DNA of 64,000 nt from Tsukamurella sp. TY48 (GTDB lineage Bacteria > Actinomycetota > Actinomycetes > Mycobacteriales > Mycobacteriaceae), in NCBI RefSeq assembly GCF_019656655.1, contig NZ_BPMV01000001.1, positions 2,852,001 to 2,916,000 of the forward strand. Direction: 5' to 3'. Every line of letters starts with the position of its first letter. Within the stretch, counting starts at the first letter, position 1. The position numbers were made by a program, and so were the translations under genes. Positions 43,492 to 54,779 of the stretch are shown here, in pieces. The notes under the pieces were generated by a model. That model was given only the letters and a program-made list of their open reading frames with translations, was not told where the DNA came from and made no database searches.

Positions 43492-44343
43492 GTGGGATCC
43501 CAGGAGGCGCAGGACGGAGCGGGTGTTCTCGTCGTGGCGGGAGTCCCGATGGGCAACCCCGGCGACGCCACCGCCCGGTTGATCGCGGCGCTCGGCGAGG
43601 CCGACATCATCGCCGCCGAGGACACCCGGCGGGCCCGCACCCTCGCCTCCCAGCTCGGTGTGGAGCTCCGCGGCCGGGTCCTCAGCTTCTACGACCACAA
43701 CGAGCAGGGTCGTATCCCGCAGCTGCTCGACGAGATCGCCGGCGGGGCCCGCGTCCTGCTCATCACCGACGCCGGGATGCCCTCGGTCTCCGATCCGGGA
43801 TACCGCCTGGTCGCCGCCGTCGTCGAGGCCGGGCACGCCGTCACCTGCCTCCCCGGCCCCTCGGCCGTGACCACCGCGCTGGCGCTGTCCGGGCTCCCCG
43901 TCGAACGGTTCTGCTTCGACGGATTCGCCCCGCGCAAGTCCGGCGCCCGCCGCACCTGGCTCGCCGAGCTCACCACCGAACGCCGCGCCTGCGTCTTCTT
44001 CGAATCCCCGCACCGGCTCGCCGAGACCCTCGCCGACGCCGCCGACGTGCTCGGGGCGGACCGCCGGGCGGCCGTGTGCCGCGAGCTCACCAAGACCTAC
44101 GAGGAGGTGCGGCGCGGCCCGCTCGGCGAGCTCGCCGCCTGGGCGGCCGACGGGGTGCGCGGGGAGATCACCGTGGTCATCGCCGGTGCCGCGGCCGTCT
44201 CCACCGACCCCACCGATCACCTCGGTGCCGTGCTGCGCCGCGTGGAGGCGGGGGAGCGGCTCAAGGACGCCTGCGCGGCCGTCGCCGCGGAGACCGGTGC
44301 CTCCAAACGCGAGCTCTACGAGGCGGCGCTCGCCGCGCGCTGA
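43492..44343 (+). CDS. rsmI: RsmI, 16S rRNA C1402 2'-O-methyltransferase
   Basis: The 283-residue enzyme has the RsmI/tetrapyrrole-methylase pattern: VPMGNPGDATARLIAAL, IAAEDTRRARTL, FYDHNE, ITDAGMPSVSDPGYRLV, CLPGPSAVTTALALSG and FFESPHRLAETL. GTG 43492 has TAGGGT seven bases upstream, a leaderless pattern. It is the homologue of Rv1003. The last 28 bp overlap the convergent membrane protein gene. Confidence 0.94.
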   Translation: MGSQEAQDGAGVLVVAGVPMGNPGDATARLIAALGEADIIAAEDTRRARTLASQLGVELRGRVLSFYDHNEQGRIPQLLDEIAGGARVLLITDAGMPSVSDPGYRLVAAVVEAGHAVTCLPGPSAVTTALALSGLPVERFCFDGFAPRKSGARRTWLAELTTERRACVFFESPHRLAETLADAADVLGADRRAAVCRELTKTYEEVRRGPLGELAAWAADGVRGEITVVIAGAAAVSTDPTDHLGAVLRRVEAGERLKDACAAVAAETGASKRELYEAALAAR

Positions 44344-44822
44344 GTCAGGATCAGCCGCAGGGCGCCCACCACCACGATCCCGCCCACCGCGAGATCCAGG
44401 TAGTGGCAGGCCATCGCCCCCGCGTACGTGGGGCCGCCCCAGGCGTTCACCGTGAAGTTCGGATCCAACCCCGCCAGGACCTGCACCCCGGCCCGGAAGG
44501 CCGCGAACACCAGCAGCCCGAGCAGCGGCGCCGCCACCGCCAGTCGCAGCGGCGTGAGCGCCGGGCGGCGCGGCCGCCACCGTCGGCGCACCACGACCGC
44601 CACCAGGACCACCCCGACCACCGCCACCACCGCGTGCTGCGGCCAGGCCGCGGTCCACGGGACGAAGCCCGCCACCTGCGGATCGCGCCGCGTGTACAGC
44701 CATCCGCCGAATCCCACGCCGGCCGCGAAGGCGGCCCCGAGCAGCAGCAGGAAACGACGGATCAGGGGAGCGCGGACATCGACCATGGGGTGAGCCTCGC
44801 GCCCCGCGGCGCCCGCCGTCAT
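44316..44822 (-). CDS. Four-helix membrane protein of unknown function
   Basis: The 168-residue protein has four predicted membrane helices, a short basic N-terminus and a conserved-looking extracytoplasmic stretch NAWGGPTYAGAMACHYLD before the last helix. I do not recognise it. ATG 44822 overlaps the pabB stop (TGATG), so it is the second gene of the pabB operon; ATG 44786 is an alternative. Confidence 0.75.
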   Translation of the reverse strand: MTAGAAGREAHPMVDVRAPLIRRFLLLLGAAFAAGVGFGGWLYTRRDPQVAGFVPWTAAWPQHAVVAVVGVVLVAVVVRRRWRPRRPALTPLRLAVAAPLLGLLVFAAFRAGVQVLAGLDPNFTVNAWGGPTYAGAMACHYLDLAVGGIVVVGALRLILTQRAASAAS

Positions 44823-45934
44823 CACTCCTGAGAGCGATATCCGACGATCGACGAGGCCTTGTCCAGGCACTCCCGCCACTCCGCGTCGGGCTCCGAATCG
44901 ATGGTGATGCCCCCACCCACCCCCAACCGCAGGCGCCCGTCACGGGCCTCGACGGTGCGGATCGCCACGTTGAGGTCCAGGCCGGTGCGGGGGTGATCGA
45001 TCCCGATCGCGCCGCAGTACGTGCCGCGGGTGTGCTTCTCCCACTCCGTGATCCGGGTTCGGGCGGCGATCTTCGGGGTGCCCGTCACCGAGGCGGGCGG
45101 GAAGGTGGCGTCGAGCAGATCGCCGCGGGTGATCCCGGGCCGCTGCCGGGCGGTGACCGCCGAGACCAGGTGCCACACCCCGGGGGCCGCCTCGATCCGC
45201 AGCAGTTCCGGGGTCCGCACCGTTCCCGTCTGCGCGACGCGGCTCAGATCGTTGCGCACCAGGTCCACGATCATCACGTTCTCCGCGACGTCCTTGCTGC
45301 TGGCGCGCAACCGTTCCGGCGGCTCGGCCAGGGGGAGCGTGCCCTTGATCGGGCGCTCGGTGAGCAGGCCGTCGCGCTCGGTGAGGAAGGTCTCCGGGGA
45401 GAAGGAGGCCACGGCGCCCCACTCGCCTGAGAGGTACGCGGCCTTGGCGGGTGAGGTGCGGGAGACGATGTCCGCGAACAGGTCCAGCGGATCGCCGTCG
45501 AGGTCGCCGTCGAACCGGGTGCACACGTTCACCTGGTACACCTCGCCGGCCCGGATCGCCTCCTGGCACGCGAGCACCGCCGCCCGGTGATCGTCGCGGC
45601 GGGGCGTGCGCCAGGACGCGCTCCACCGGCCCGCCCGCCCCGGCGCGGGCGGCAGCCCGATGCCGGGATCGGTGCTCTCCCAGGTGCCGTCGGCGCGTTG
45701 CAGCAGCAGCGGGCCGGGATCGCCGCCGATCACCTCGGGGAGGAGCCGCCCGTCGCCGGGCACCGCATCCGGGTAGCCGACCAGCCCCAGCCAGGGCGCA
45801 CCGTCGGGCAGGCGACCGGGCCGCAGCTGCGGGGCCGGGGCGATCACCGCGCGGTAGCCGCCCCAGGAACCCAGCAGCGCCGCGGGACGCAGGCCGCGAT
45901 CACGCAACGCCCGCAGCAGCTCGACCGGATGCAC
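44822..45934 (-). CDS. pabB: PabB, aminodeoxychorismate synthase component I
   Basis: The 370-residue enzyme makes 4-amino-4-deoxychorismate for folate. Chorismate-enzyme motifs are present: PIKGTLPL, NVMIVDLVRNDLSRV, FPPASVTGTPKIAA and RGTYCGAIG. It belongs to the short actinobacterial form lacking a full N-terminal tryptophan-binding domain. Start GTG 45934. It corresponds to Rv1005c. Confidence 0.92.
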   Translation of the reverse strand: MHPVELLRALRDRGLRPAALLGSWGGYRAVIAPAPQLRPGRLPDGAPWLGLVGYPDAVPGDGRLLPEVIGGDPGPLLLQRADGTWESTDPGIGLPPAPGRAGRWSASWRTPRRDDHRAAVLACQEAIRAGEVYQVNVCTRFDGDLDGDPLDLFADIVSRTSPAKAAYLSGEWGAVASFSPETFLTERDGLLTERPIKGTLPLAEPPERLRASSKDVAENVMIVDLVRNDLSRVAQTGTVRTPELLRIEAAPGVWHLVSAVTARQRPGITRGDLLDATFPPASVTGTPKIAARTRITEWEKHTRGTYCGAIGIDHPRTGLDLNVAIRTVEARDGRLRLGVGGGITIDSEPDAEWRECLDKASSIVGYRSQE

Positions 45935-46055
45935 CGCGCCATCGTGCCACGTGCACTCAGGGCGGATATGGGTGGTTATCCGGATGCGCCGGCACCCCGT
46001 TTCACGACAGGGTGTGAGACGAACTTCGAATCGACCGACATGGCAGAGGGTGGAG

Positions 46056-46334
46056 ATGAATCGCGTGATCGACGGCGGCGCCGCACTGGGTGGCCGGCTG
46101 ACCTGGGTGCACGTGGCGCACAGCGGTGCCCGCAGCCAGGTGCGGTTCTACGTCGACGGTGCGTACGCCGGCATCGCCGCCGCGGAACCCACGCCCGAGA
46201 CCACCGTGATCGGCGTGGACCACGACGTGGTCTACATCCAGTACGGCGGCGACATCGCCCGTTTCCGGCGCACCGCCGACGATGCGGTCGAGGCCCTCGA
46301 CGCGGTCCCCGTCGCGGGCGTGCTCTCGGCCTGA
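46056..46334 (+). CDS. Small beta-rich hypothetical protein
   Basis: The 92-residue frame begins MNRVIDGGAALGG; GGGTGGAG directly precedes the ATG. It has no membrane segment and an alternating hydrophobic pattern (SQVRFYVDGAYAGIAA, TTVIGVDHDVVYIQYGGDI) fitting a small beta-barrel. I recognise no family. It lies between pabB (divergent) and metG. Confidence 0.55.
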   Translation: MNRVIDGGAALGGRLTWVHVAHSGARSQVRFYVDGAYAGIAAAEPTPETTVIGVDHDVVYIQYGGDIARFRRTADDAVEALDAVPVAGVLSA

Positions 46335-46400
46335 GCATCGTCGAATCGCGGTGGGTCCAGCGCAAACGGCCTTGCGCGCCCCCGATAAGCTGGGCCCATC

Positions 46401-47951
46401 ATGGCTGCAGACAAGGCTTTCTACGTCACCACGGCGATCGCGTATCCGAACGGCGTGCCCCACATCGGGCACGCCTACGAGTACATCGCCACCGACACGA
46501 TCGCGCGCTTCAAGCGCCTCGACGGTTTCGACGTCTTCTTCCTGACGGGAACCGACGAGCACGGCCTCAAGATGCAGCAGGCCGCCGCCAAGGAGGGCAT
46601 CGAGACCAAGGCCCTCGCCGACCGCAACGCCGCCGCCTTCGAGGCGCTGCAGCGCGCCGTCGGCTCGACCTTCGACCGGTTCATCCGCACCACGGACCCC
46701 GATCACTACACCGCCTCGCAGGCCATCTGGGAGAAGCTCGCCGCGAACGGCGACATCTACCTCGACACCTTCGCCGGCTGGTACTCGGTGCGCGACGAGG
46801 CCTACTACGCCGAGGACGAGACCACCCTGCTCGAGGACGGCACCCGCGCGGCCATCTCCACCGGCACCCCCGTGGAGTGGACCGAGGAGGCCTCGTACTT
46901 CTTCCGGCTCTCGGCCTACGAGGACAAGCTGCTGAAGCTGTTCGAGGAGCGGCCCGGCTACCTGGAGCCCGCCACCCGGCGCAACGAGATCGTCAGCTTC
47001 ATCAAGGGCGGCCTCAAGGACCTGTCGATCAGCCGCACCACCTTCGACTGGGGCGTGCCCGTGCCCGGCGACCCGGACCACGTGATGTACGTGTGGGTGG
47101 ACGCGCTCACCAACTACCTCACCGGCGCCGGCTACCCGGATGTCGATTCCGAGCAGTTCCAGCGGTACTGGCCGCCGAACCTGCAGATGATCGGCAAGGA
47201 CATCATCCGGTTCCACGCCGTGTACTGGCCGGCCTTCCTGATGAGCGCCGGGATCGAGCTGCCCGAGCGGGTCTTCGCGCACGGCTTCCTGTTCAACAAG
47301 GGCGAGAAGATGAGCAAGTCGGTCGGCAACGTGGTCGACCCGTACCAGCTGATCGCCGCCTACGGCCTCGACGCGGTGCGCTTCTTCCTGCTCCGCGAGG
47401 TGAGCTTCGGCCAGGACGGCAGCTACAGCCACGAGGCCATCGTCGGCCGGATCAACGCCGACCTGGCGAACGAGCTCGGCAACCTGGCGCAGCGGTCGCT
47501 GTCGATGATCAACAAGAACTGCGCGGGCACGGTGCCCACCCCCGGCGAGTTCACCGCCGAGGACACCGCGCTGCTGGCCCAGGCCGACGCACTGCTCGCG
47601 ACGGTCCGCGGGCACGTCGACAACCAGGCGCTGCACCTGTACCTGGAGTCGATCTGGGCGGTGCTCGCCGAGACCAACCGCTACTTCTCGGCGCAGGAGC
47701 CGTGGAAGCTCAAGGCCACGGACCCCGCGCGGATGGGCACGGTGCTGTACGTGACCGCCGAGGTGGTCCGCCAGGTCGCGCTGCTGCTGCAGCCGGTGAT
47801 GCCGGAATCCTCCGAGGAGTTGCTCACCCTGCTGGAGCAGCCGCGCGACGAGCGGACCTTCGCGGCCGTCGGCACCCGGCTCAAGGCCGGGACCGCCCTG
47901 CCGAAGCCGCAGGGCGTCTTCCCGCGCTACGTGGAGCCGGACGCCGAGTAA
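46401..47951 (+). CDS. metG: MetG, methionyl-tRNA synthetase
   Basis: The 516-residue class I synthetase has the HIGH motif (PHIGHAYEY) near residue 20, KMSKS in [13 protein letters not shown], and the WVDALTNYL and EPWKLK segments of MetRS. It lacks the zinc-knuckle Cys cluster between the Rossmann halves and the C-terminal tRNA-binding domain, as in the short actinobacterial type. TAAGCT lies nine bases before the ATG, implying a leader of only a few bases. Confidence 0.97.
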   Translation: MAADKAFYVTTAIAYPNGVPHIGHAYEYIATDTIARFKRLDGFDVFFLTGTDEHGLKMQQAAAKEGIETKALADRNAAAFEALQRAVGSTFDRFIRTTDPDHYTASQAIWEKLAANGDIYLDTFAGWYSVRDEAYYAEDETTLLEDGTRAAISTGTPVEWTEEASYFFRLSAYEDKLLKLFEERPGYLEPATRRNEIVSFIKGGLKDLSISRTTFDWGVPVPGDPDHVMYVWVDALTNYLTGAGYPDVDSEQFQRYWPPNLQMIGKDIIRFHAVYWPAFLMSAGIELPERVFAHGFLFNKGEKMSKSVGNVVDPYQLIAAYGLDAVRFFLLREVSFGQDGSYSHEAIVGRINADLANELGNLAQRSLSMINKNCAGTVPTPGEFTAEDTALLAQADALLATVRGHVDNQALHLYLESIWAVLAETNRYFSAQEPWKLKATDPARMGTVLYVTAEVVRQVALLLQPVMPESSEELLTLLEQPRDERTFAAVGTRLKAGTALPKPQGVFPRYVEPDAE

Positions 47952-47954
47952 CGG

Positions 47955-49109
47955 CTACTTCGTCGTCGCCAGGACGGAGAACTGGGCCGAGGCCTTCTGC
48001 TTCGCCACGGCCTCGTTGGCGTCGCTGACCGTGGACACGTAGCGGCCCACCGGCACGAAGCACCAGAAGACCTTGGTCGTGGGCTGGTTCGTGCAGGTCA
48101 CCGAGGGCAGCGCCGGGATGCCCGCGATCGGCTGGTCCCGCGCCGCGAGGGCCTTGACGAAATCGGTGGCGGCCTTCTCGCTCCGGGTGCGGTACACCAC
48201 GTTGCTGGCCTGGCCCACGAGATCGACGCCGGCGTCCTTGTACGTGGCGGCCTTGCTGATGTCGGGAATCCGGTGCAGCAGCCCGTTCAGGTCGTAGTAG
48301 CCGATGCGCAGCTCCGGGTTCGGTTCGGTGCCGCTCAGGGGCAGTGTCCGGCTGAGGATGCCGTCCTCGTCCGAGGGCAGCGAGGGCACCTGCGACGACG
48401 GTGTGGGCTTGAATCCCTTCACCTTCGGCAGCTCGAGCTGGAAGGCCTTGTTGACGAAGGTCGCGCCCTCGTCGGTGGTCGGGCCGGTGCCGCTCACGTT
48501 GATCACGAAGGCGCCCTCGGCGAGGTAGCTGTCGACGGTGCCGGGCTTGAACTCGCTGGCCAGCACGTTCGGGGTGCCGGTGATCGGCACCTGCCGCTGC
48601 GCGGTGGTGGCGCGGCGGATCGCCTCGACGGCCTTGGTCGCGTCCTGCGGGGTGTCGAAGCGGTACAGGCCGATCCGGACGGCGACCGACGGTGCCTCCA
48701 GCTTGTCGCCGCGCGTGGTGGTCATGCCGACGCGCATGTTGTTGGAGGAGAAGGCCTTGTAGGTCGCGTCCGGCACGCGCTCGCTGAGCTGGGTGCCGCG
48801 CAGCACGGGGAACGAGCGCAGCCCGGCGCCGCCGATGATCAGGCGCGGGTCCACCTCGTTGGCCTGGATCAGCGCCTCGTCGCCCATCCGGTTGCCCTCG
48901 ACCACCCAGGCGGTGTCGGTGGACGCGGGCGGCTGCGGCTTGGCGGTGGTGGGGTAGGTGCCCGTGTCGAGCCCGGCGGGCACCTTCACGGTCGCGGCGG
49001 CCGACGATGCGCTGGGCGCGGTGGTGGGCTGGCCGCTCACGGTGGTGCCGCAGGCGCCGAGCAGAGCGGCGGTGCTCACGACCAGCACCGGCAGGACGGA
49101 CTTCTTCAT
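47955..49109 (-). CDS. DUF7373-type lipoprotein, tandem paralogue 1
   Basis: The 384-residue protein has a lipoprotein signal with lipobox LLGAC (Cys20), a Ser/Thr/Ala linker and a soluble domain with WVVEGNRMGDEALIQ, NNMRVGMTTTRGDKL and a C-terminal VFWCFVPVGRYVSTVSD segment. Two cysteines near the end (SVTCTNQ and FWCFV) may pair. Lipoproteins of this family are frequent in mycolate actinomycetes with no known role. It converges on metG 3 bp apart. Confidence 0.85.
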   Translation of the reverse strand: MKKSVLPVLVVSTAALLGACGTTVSGQPTTAPSASSAAATVKVPAGLDTGTYPTTAKPQPPASTDTAWVVEGNRMGDEALIQANEVDPRLIIGGAGLRSFPVLRGTQLSERVPDATYKAFSSNNMRVGMTTTRGDKLEAPSVAVRIGLYRFDTPQDATKAVEAIRRATTAQRQVPITGTPNVLASEFKPGTVDSYLAEGAFVINVSGTGPTTDEGATFVNKAFQLELPKVKGFKPTPSSQVPSLPSDEDGILSRTLPLSGTEPNPELRIGYYDLNGLLHRIPDISKAATYKDAGVDLVGQASNVVYRTRSEKAATDFVKALAARDQPIAGIPALPSVTCTNQPTTKVFWCFVPVGRYVSTVSDANEAVAKQKASAQFSVLATTK

Positions 49110-49203
49110 CTGATTGCTCCTCGAATCGGTGGCGCCGCGTCGGCCGTTGTGGATGGCGCGGGCGCTTGGTACCGGATTAAACAGGGTCGTCGGTGTGGAG
49201 GTG

Positions 49204-50367
49204 CTACTTCGTGGTCGCGAGCACGGTGAATTGCGCCGCGGCCTTCTGCTTGGCGGTCGCCTCCGTCCTGTCGCTCACGGTCGACAGGTAGCGGCCGACG
49301 GGGACGTAGCACCACGTGTAGTTCGTGGTGCGGTGCGTTCCGCAGGTCACCGAGGGCAGCTGCGGGATGCCGGAGATCTGCTGGTTCCGCCCGTTCAGCC
49401 CCGCGGCGAGTGCGGTCGCCGCGGCGGCGTCCCGGGTCCGGTAGACCACGTTGCCGCGCTGTCCGACCAGATCGATGCCGGCGTTGCGGTAGTCCGCGTC
49501 CTTGCTGATGTCGGCGATGCGGTGGAGCACGCCGTTCAGGCCGTAGTGCCCGACCAGGAGGAGCGGCGTGGATTCGGTGCCGTCGAGCGGCAGGGTCCGG
49601 CTTACGATCGCATCCACATCGGTGGGGAGTGTGGCGACCCGGTCGGTGGCGGTCGGCTGGAAGGCCTTCAGCTTCGGCAGCTCCGCCTGGTAGGCCTTGG
49701 CGACGAGTGCGGCGCCCTCGTCGGTGGTGGGGCCGGTGCCGCTGATGTTGATGACGAACGGTCCCTCGGTCCGGTACGTGTCCACGGTGCCCGGCTTGAA
49801 CTCGCCGGCGAGCACGTTGTCGGTGCCGGTGATCGCGATCCGGGGCTGCGCGGTGGTGGCGCGCCGGACGTCCTCGAGTGCCTTGAGCGCGGTCTGGGGA
49901 TCGTCGAACCGGTAAAGGCCGATGCGGACGGCGACCGTCGGGGAGTCGAGCTTGTCGCCACGCGTGGTGGTCATGCCGACGCGCATCGAGTTCGCCGCGA
50001 AGGCGGTCGCGGTGGCGTCGGGCACCCGCTCCACGAGGTCGTTGCCGCTCAGGACGGGGTAGGAGCGCATGATCGCGCCGCCCATGATGAGGCGCGGATC
50101 CACCTCGTTGACCTGGATCAGCGCGTCGTCGCCCATGCGATTGCCCTCAACCACCCAGGCGGCCTCGGCCGTGGGCGCCGGAAGCGGTTGTGCGGTGATG
50201 GGGAAGGTGCCCGTGTCCAGACCGGCGGGGACGATGACGGGCGCCTCGGAGGTCGAGGTGCCGGTCGAGCTCGGCGCGGTGGTGGGCTGGCCGGTCACAG
50301 TGGTGCCGCAGGCGGCCAGCAGGGCCGCGCTCGCCACGATCAGCGACGGCAGGATGGACCTCTTCAT
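49204..50367 (-). CDS. DUF7373-type lipoprotein, tandem paralogue 2
   Basis: The 387-residue protein is a paralogue of its neighbour: lipobox LLAAC, then WVVEGNRMGDDALIQVNEVDPRLI and the same TSGTGPTTDEGA-type blocks, ending YTWCYVPVGRYLSTVSD. Gene order and a shared upstream block (CCGGATTAAACA at 49172 and 50431) show a tandem duplication that kept its promoter region. Confidence 0.85.
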   Translation of the reverse strand: MKRSILPSLIVASAALLAACGTTVTGQPTTAPSSTGTSTSEAPVIVPAGLDTGTFPITAQPLPAPTAEAAWVVEGNRMGDDALIQVNEVDPRLIMGGAIMRSYPVLSGNDLVERVPDATATAFAANSMRVGMTTTRGDKLDSPTVAVRIGLYRFDDPQTALKALEDVRRATTAQPRIAITGTDNVLAGEFKPGTVDTYRTEGPFVINISGTGPTTDEGAALVAKAYQAELPKLKAFQPTATDRVATLPTDVDAIVSRTLPLDGTESTPLLLVGHYGLNGVLHRIADISKDADYRNAGIDLVGQRGNVVYRTRDAAAATALAAGLNGRNQQISGIPQLPSVTCGTHRTTNYTWCYVPVGRYLSTVSDRTEATAKQKAAAQFTVLATTK

Positions 50368-50479
50368 GTGACTTGCTCCTCGGTTCGGTTGCGCCGAGTC
50401 GACCAGGTGCTGCTTCGACGGCGCTTAAGGCCGGATTAAACATGGTCCCCGTGCGGGCCGTGCACGGAGTACGGGAACA

Positions 50480-52901
<2,422 letters not shown>

Positions 52902-52916
52902 GTAGACTCAGCCGTT

Positions 52917-53834
52917 GTGACCGGCGCCGAATTCAAGAATCAGGCTCGACTGCTCGGCCCCGCGGAGATCCGCGCGTTGGCCGGGCAGTTGTCCGTTCGG
53001 CCCACCAAGCAGCTCGGGCAGAACTTCGTCCACGACCCGAACACGGTCCGCAAGATCGTGACGGCCGCGGGCGTCCGGCCCGACGATGTGGCCCTCGAGG
53101 TGGGGCCGGGGCTCGGATCGCTCACCCTGGCGCTGCTCGACGCCGCCGCCTCGGTGACCGCGGTGGAGATCGATCCCGTTCTGGCGCAGCAGCTTCCGCG
53201 GACGGTCGCCGATCGCGCTCCGGATCTGGCGGGCAACCTCACCGTGATCGGCGAGGACGCGCTCAAGGTGACGGGCGAGCAGGTGGCTTCCGCAGGCGCC
53301 CCGACGGTGCTCGTGGCGAACCTCCCGTACAACGTGGCGGTGCCCGTCCTGCTGCACCTGCTCGCCGAGGTGCCGACGCTGCGCACCGTGCTCGTCATGG
53401 TGCAGCTGGAGGTGGCCGATCGGTTGGCCGCCGGACCGGGCTCCCGGGTGTACGGCGTCCCGTCGGTCAAGGCGGCCTACTACGGCGATGTCCGCAAGGC
53501 CGGCACCGTGGGGCGCGCCGTCTTCTGGCCGGAGCCGAACGTGGAGTCGGGGCTGGTGCGGATCGACCTGCGCGCGCCCGAGGAGCGGCCCGATGTGCCC
53601 CGCGCCGACCTGTGGGCGGCCATCGACGCCGCGTTCGCCCAGCGCAGAAAGACCCTGCGCGCCGCACTCGGCGGCTGGGCGGGTTCCCCGGTGCTGGCCG
53701 AGGAGGCGCTGGTCGCGGCCGGTATCGATCCGCGGGAGCGGGGCGAGAAGCTCACGGTGGAGCAGTTCGCCGCGATCGCCCGCGCCAAGGTCGAGCGGCC
53801 CGCCGCGGACGCCGATACCGCCCCGGCACCGTAG
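52917..53834 (+). CDS. ksgA: KsgA/RsmA, 16S rRNA dimethyladenosine transferase
   Basis: The 305-residue enzyme dimethylates two adenines near the 3' end of 16S rRNA. Motifs are [19 protein letters not shown]-binding [23 protein letters not shown] and catalytic [12 protein letters not shown] 52917 has TAGACT eight bases upstream, a leaderless pattern. Confidence 0.95.
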   Translation: MTGAEFKNQARLLGPAEIRALAGQLSVRPTKQLGQNFVHDPNTVRKIVTAAGVRPDDVALEVGPGLGSLTLALLDAAASVTAVEIDPVLAQQLPRTVADRAPDLAGNLTVIGEDALKVTGEQVASAGAPTVLVANLPYNVAVPVLLHLLAEVPTLRTVLVMVQLEVADRLAAGPGSRVYGVPSVKAAYYGDVRKAGTVGRAVFWPEPNVESGLVRIDLRAPEERPDVPRADLWAAIDAAFAQRRKTLRAALGGWAGSPVLAEEALVAAGIDPRERGEKLTVEQFAAIARAKVERPAADADTAPAP

Positions 53835-53844
53835 TCTGGACCGC

Positions 53845-54759
53845 GTGCTTTCCGTGGTTCCCCCGTCGCTCACCGTGCGCGCACCCGCGAAGGTGAACCT
53901 GCACCTCGGCGTCGGCGATGTGCGCCCCGACGGCTATCACGAGTTGCAGACCGTCTTCCAGGCGTTGTCGCTGCACGACGAGGTCACGCTCAGCCGCGCC
54001 GAGGAGCTGTCCCTGCACGTCTCCGGGGAGGGCGCGCAGGACGTGCCCACCGATCCCACCAACCTGGCCGCGCGGGCCGTGGTGGCGCTCGCCGAGCGGT
54101 ACGGCCTCGATCCCGCGCTGCGGATCGCCATCGCCAAGGGCATCCCGGTGGCCGGCGGGATGGCCGGCGGATCCGCGGATGCGGCCGCCGCGCTGCTGGG
54201 CGCCGCGACGCTGTGGCACCTGGACCTGTCCCGGCCGGAGCTCGACGAGATCGCCGCGACCCTCGGCTCCGATGTGCCGTTCTCGCTGCACGGCGGCACC
54301 GCGCTCGGTACCGGCCGCGGTGAGCAGTTGATCCCCGCGCTCTCGCGCGGCGAGTTCCACTGGACGCTGGCGCTGGCCCGCGAGGGCCTGAGCACGCCGG
54401 CCGTCTACCGCGAGCTGGACCGGCTGCGCGAGGTGGGCGATCCGCCGCGCGCGGGCAGTCCAGACGATCTGCTCGCCGCCGTCGCCTCGGGCGATCCGAA
54501 TCGCCTTGCGCCGCTGCTCGCCAACGATCTGCAGGCCGCGGCGCTGTCGCTGCAGCCGGGTCTGCGGCGCACGCTGCGGGCGGGTATGGAGGCGGGCGCC
54601 CTGGCGGGCATCGTCTCCGGCAGCGGTCCCACCTGTGCCTTTCTGTGCATCGACGCCGACTCGGCCGTCGAGGTGGGCTCGGAGCTCGCCGGTGCGGGCG
54701 TGTGCCGGACGGTGCGCGTGGCCTCCGGCCCGGTGGCCGGCGCCGAGGTGCTCCGCTAG
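53845..54759 (+). CDS. ispE: IspE, 4-diphosphocytidyl-2-C-methyl-D-erythritol kinase
   Basis: The 304-residue GHMP kinase of the non-mevalonate isoprenoid route has [20 protein letters not shown], the ATP loop [38 protein letters not shown] and [16 protein letters not shown] 53845 follows TAGTCT by seven bases, a leaderless pattern; GTG 53854 is an alternative. It corresponds to Rv1011. Confidence 0.95.
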   Translation: MLSVVPPSLTVRAPAKVNLHLGVGDVRPDGYHELQTVFQALSLHDEVTLSRAEELSLHVSGEGAQDVPTDPTNLAARAVVALAERYGLDPALRIAIAKGIPVAGGMAGGSADAAAALLGAATLWHLDLSRPELDEIAATLGSDVPFSLHGGTALGTGRGEQLIPALSRGEFHWTLALAREGLSTPAVYRELDRLREVGDPPRAGSPDDLLAAVASGDPNRLAPLLANDLQAAALSLQPGLRRTLRAGMEAGALAGIVSGSGPTCAFLCIDADSAVEVGSELAGAGVCRTVRVASGPVAGAEVLR

Positions 54760-54779
54760 ATCAGCCTCCGCTGGACCGG

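Noticed and set aside
46335-46400. T-box or SAM riboswitch before metG
   Set aside because: The spacer is 66 bp with a -10-like TAAGCT close to the start; no space or structure for a riboswitch.
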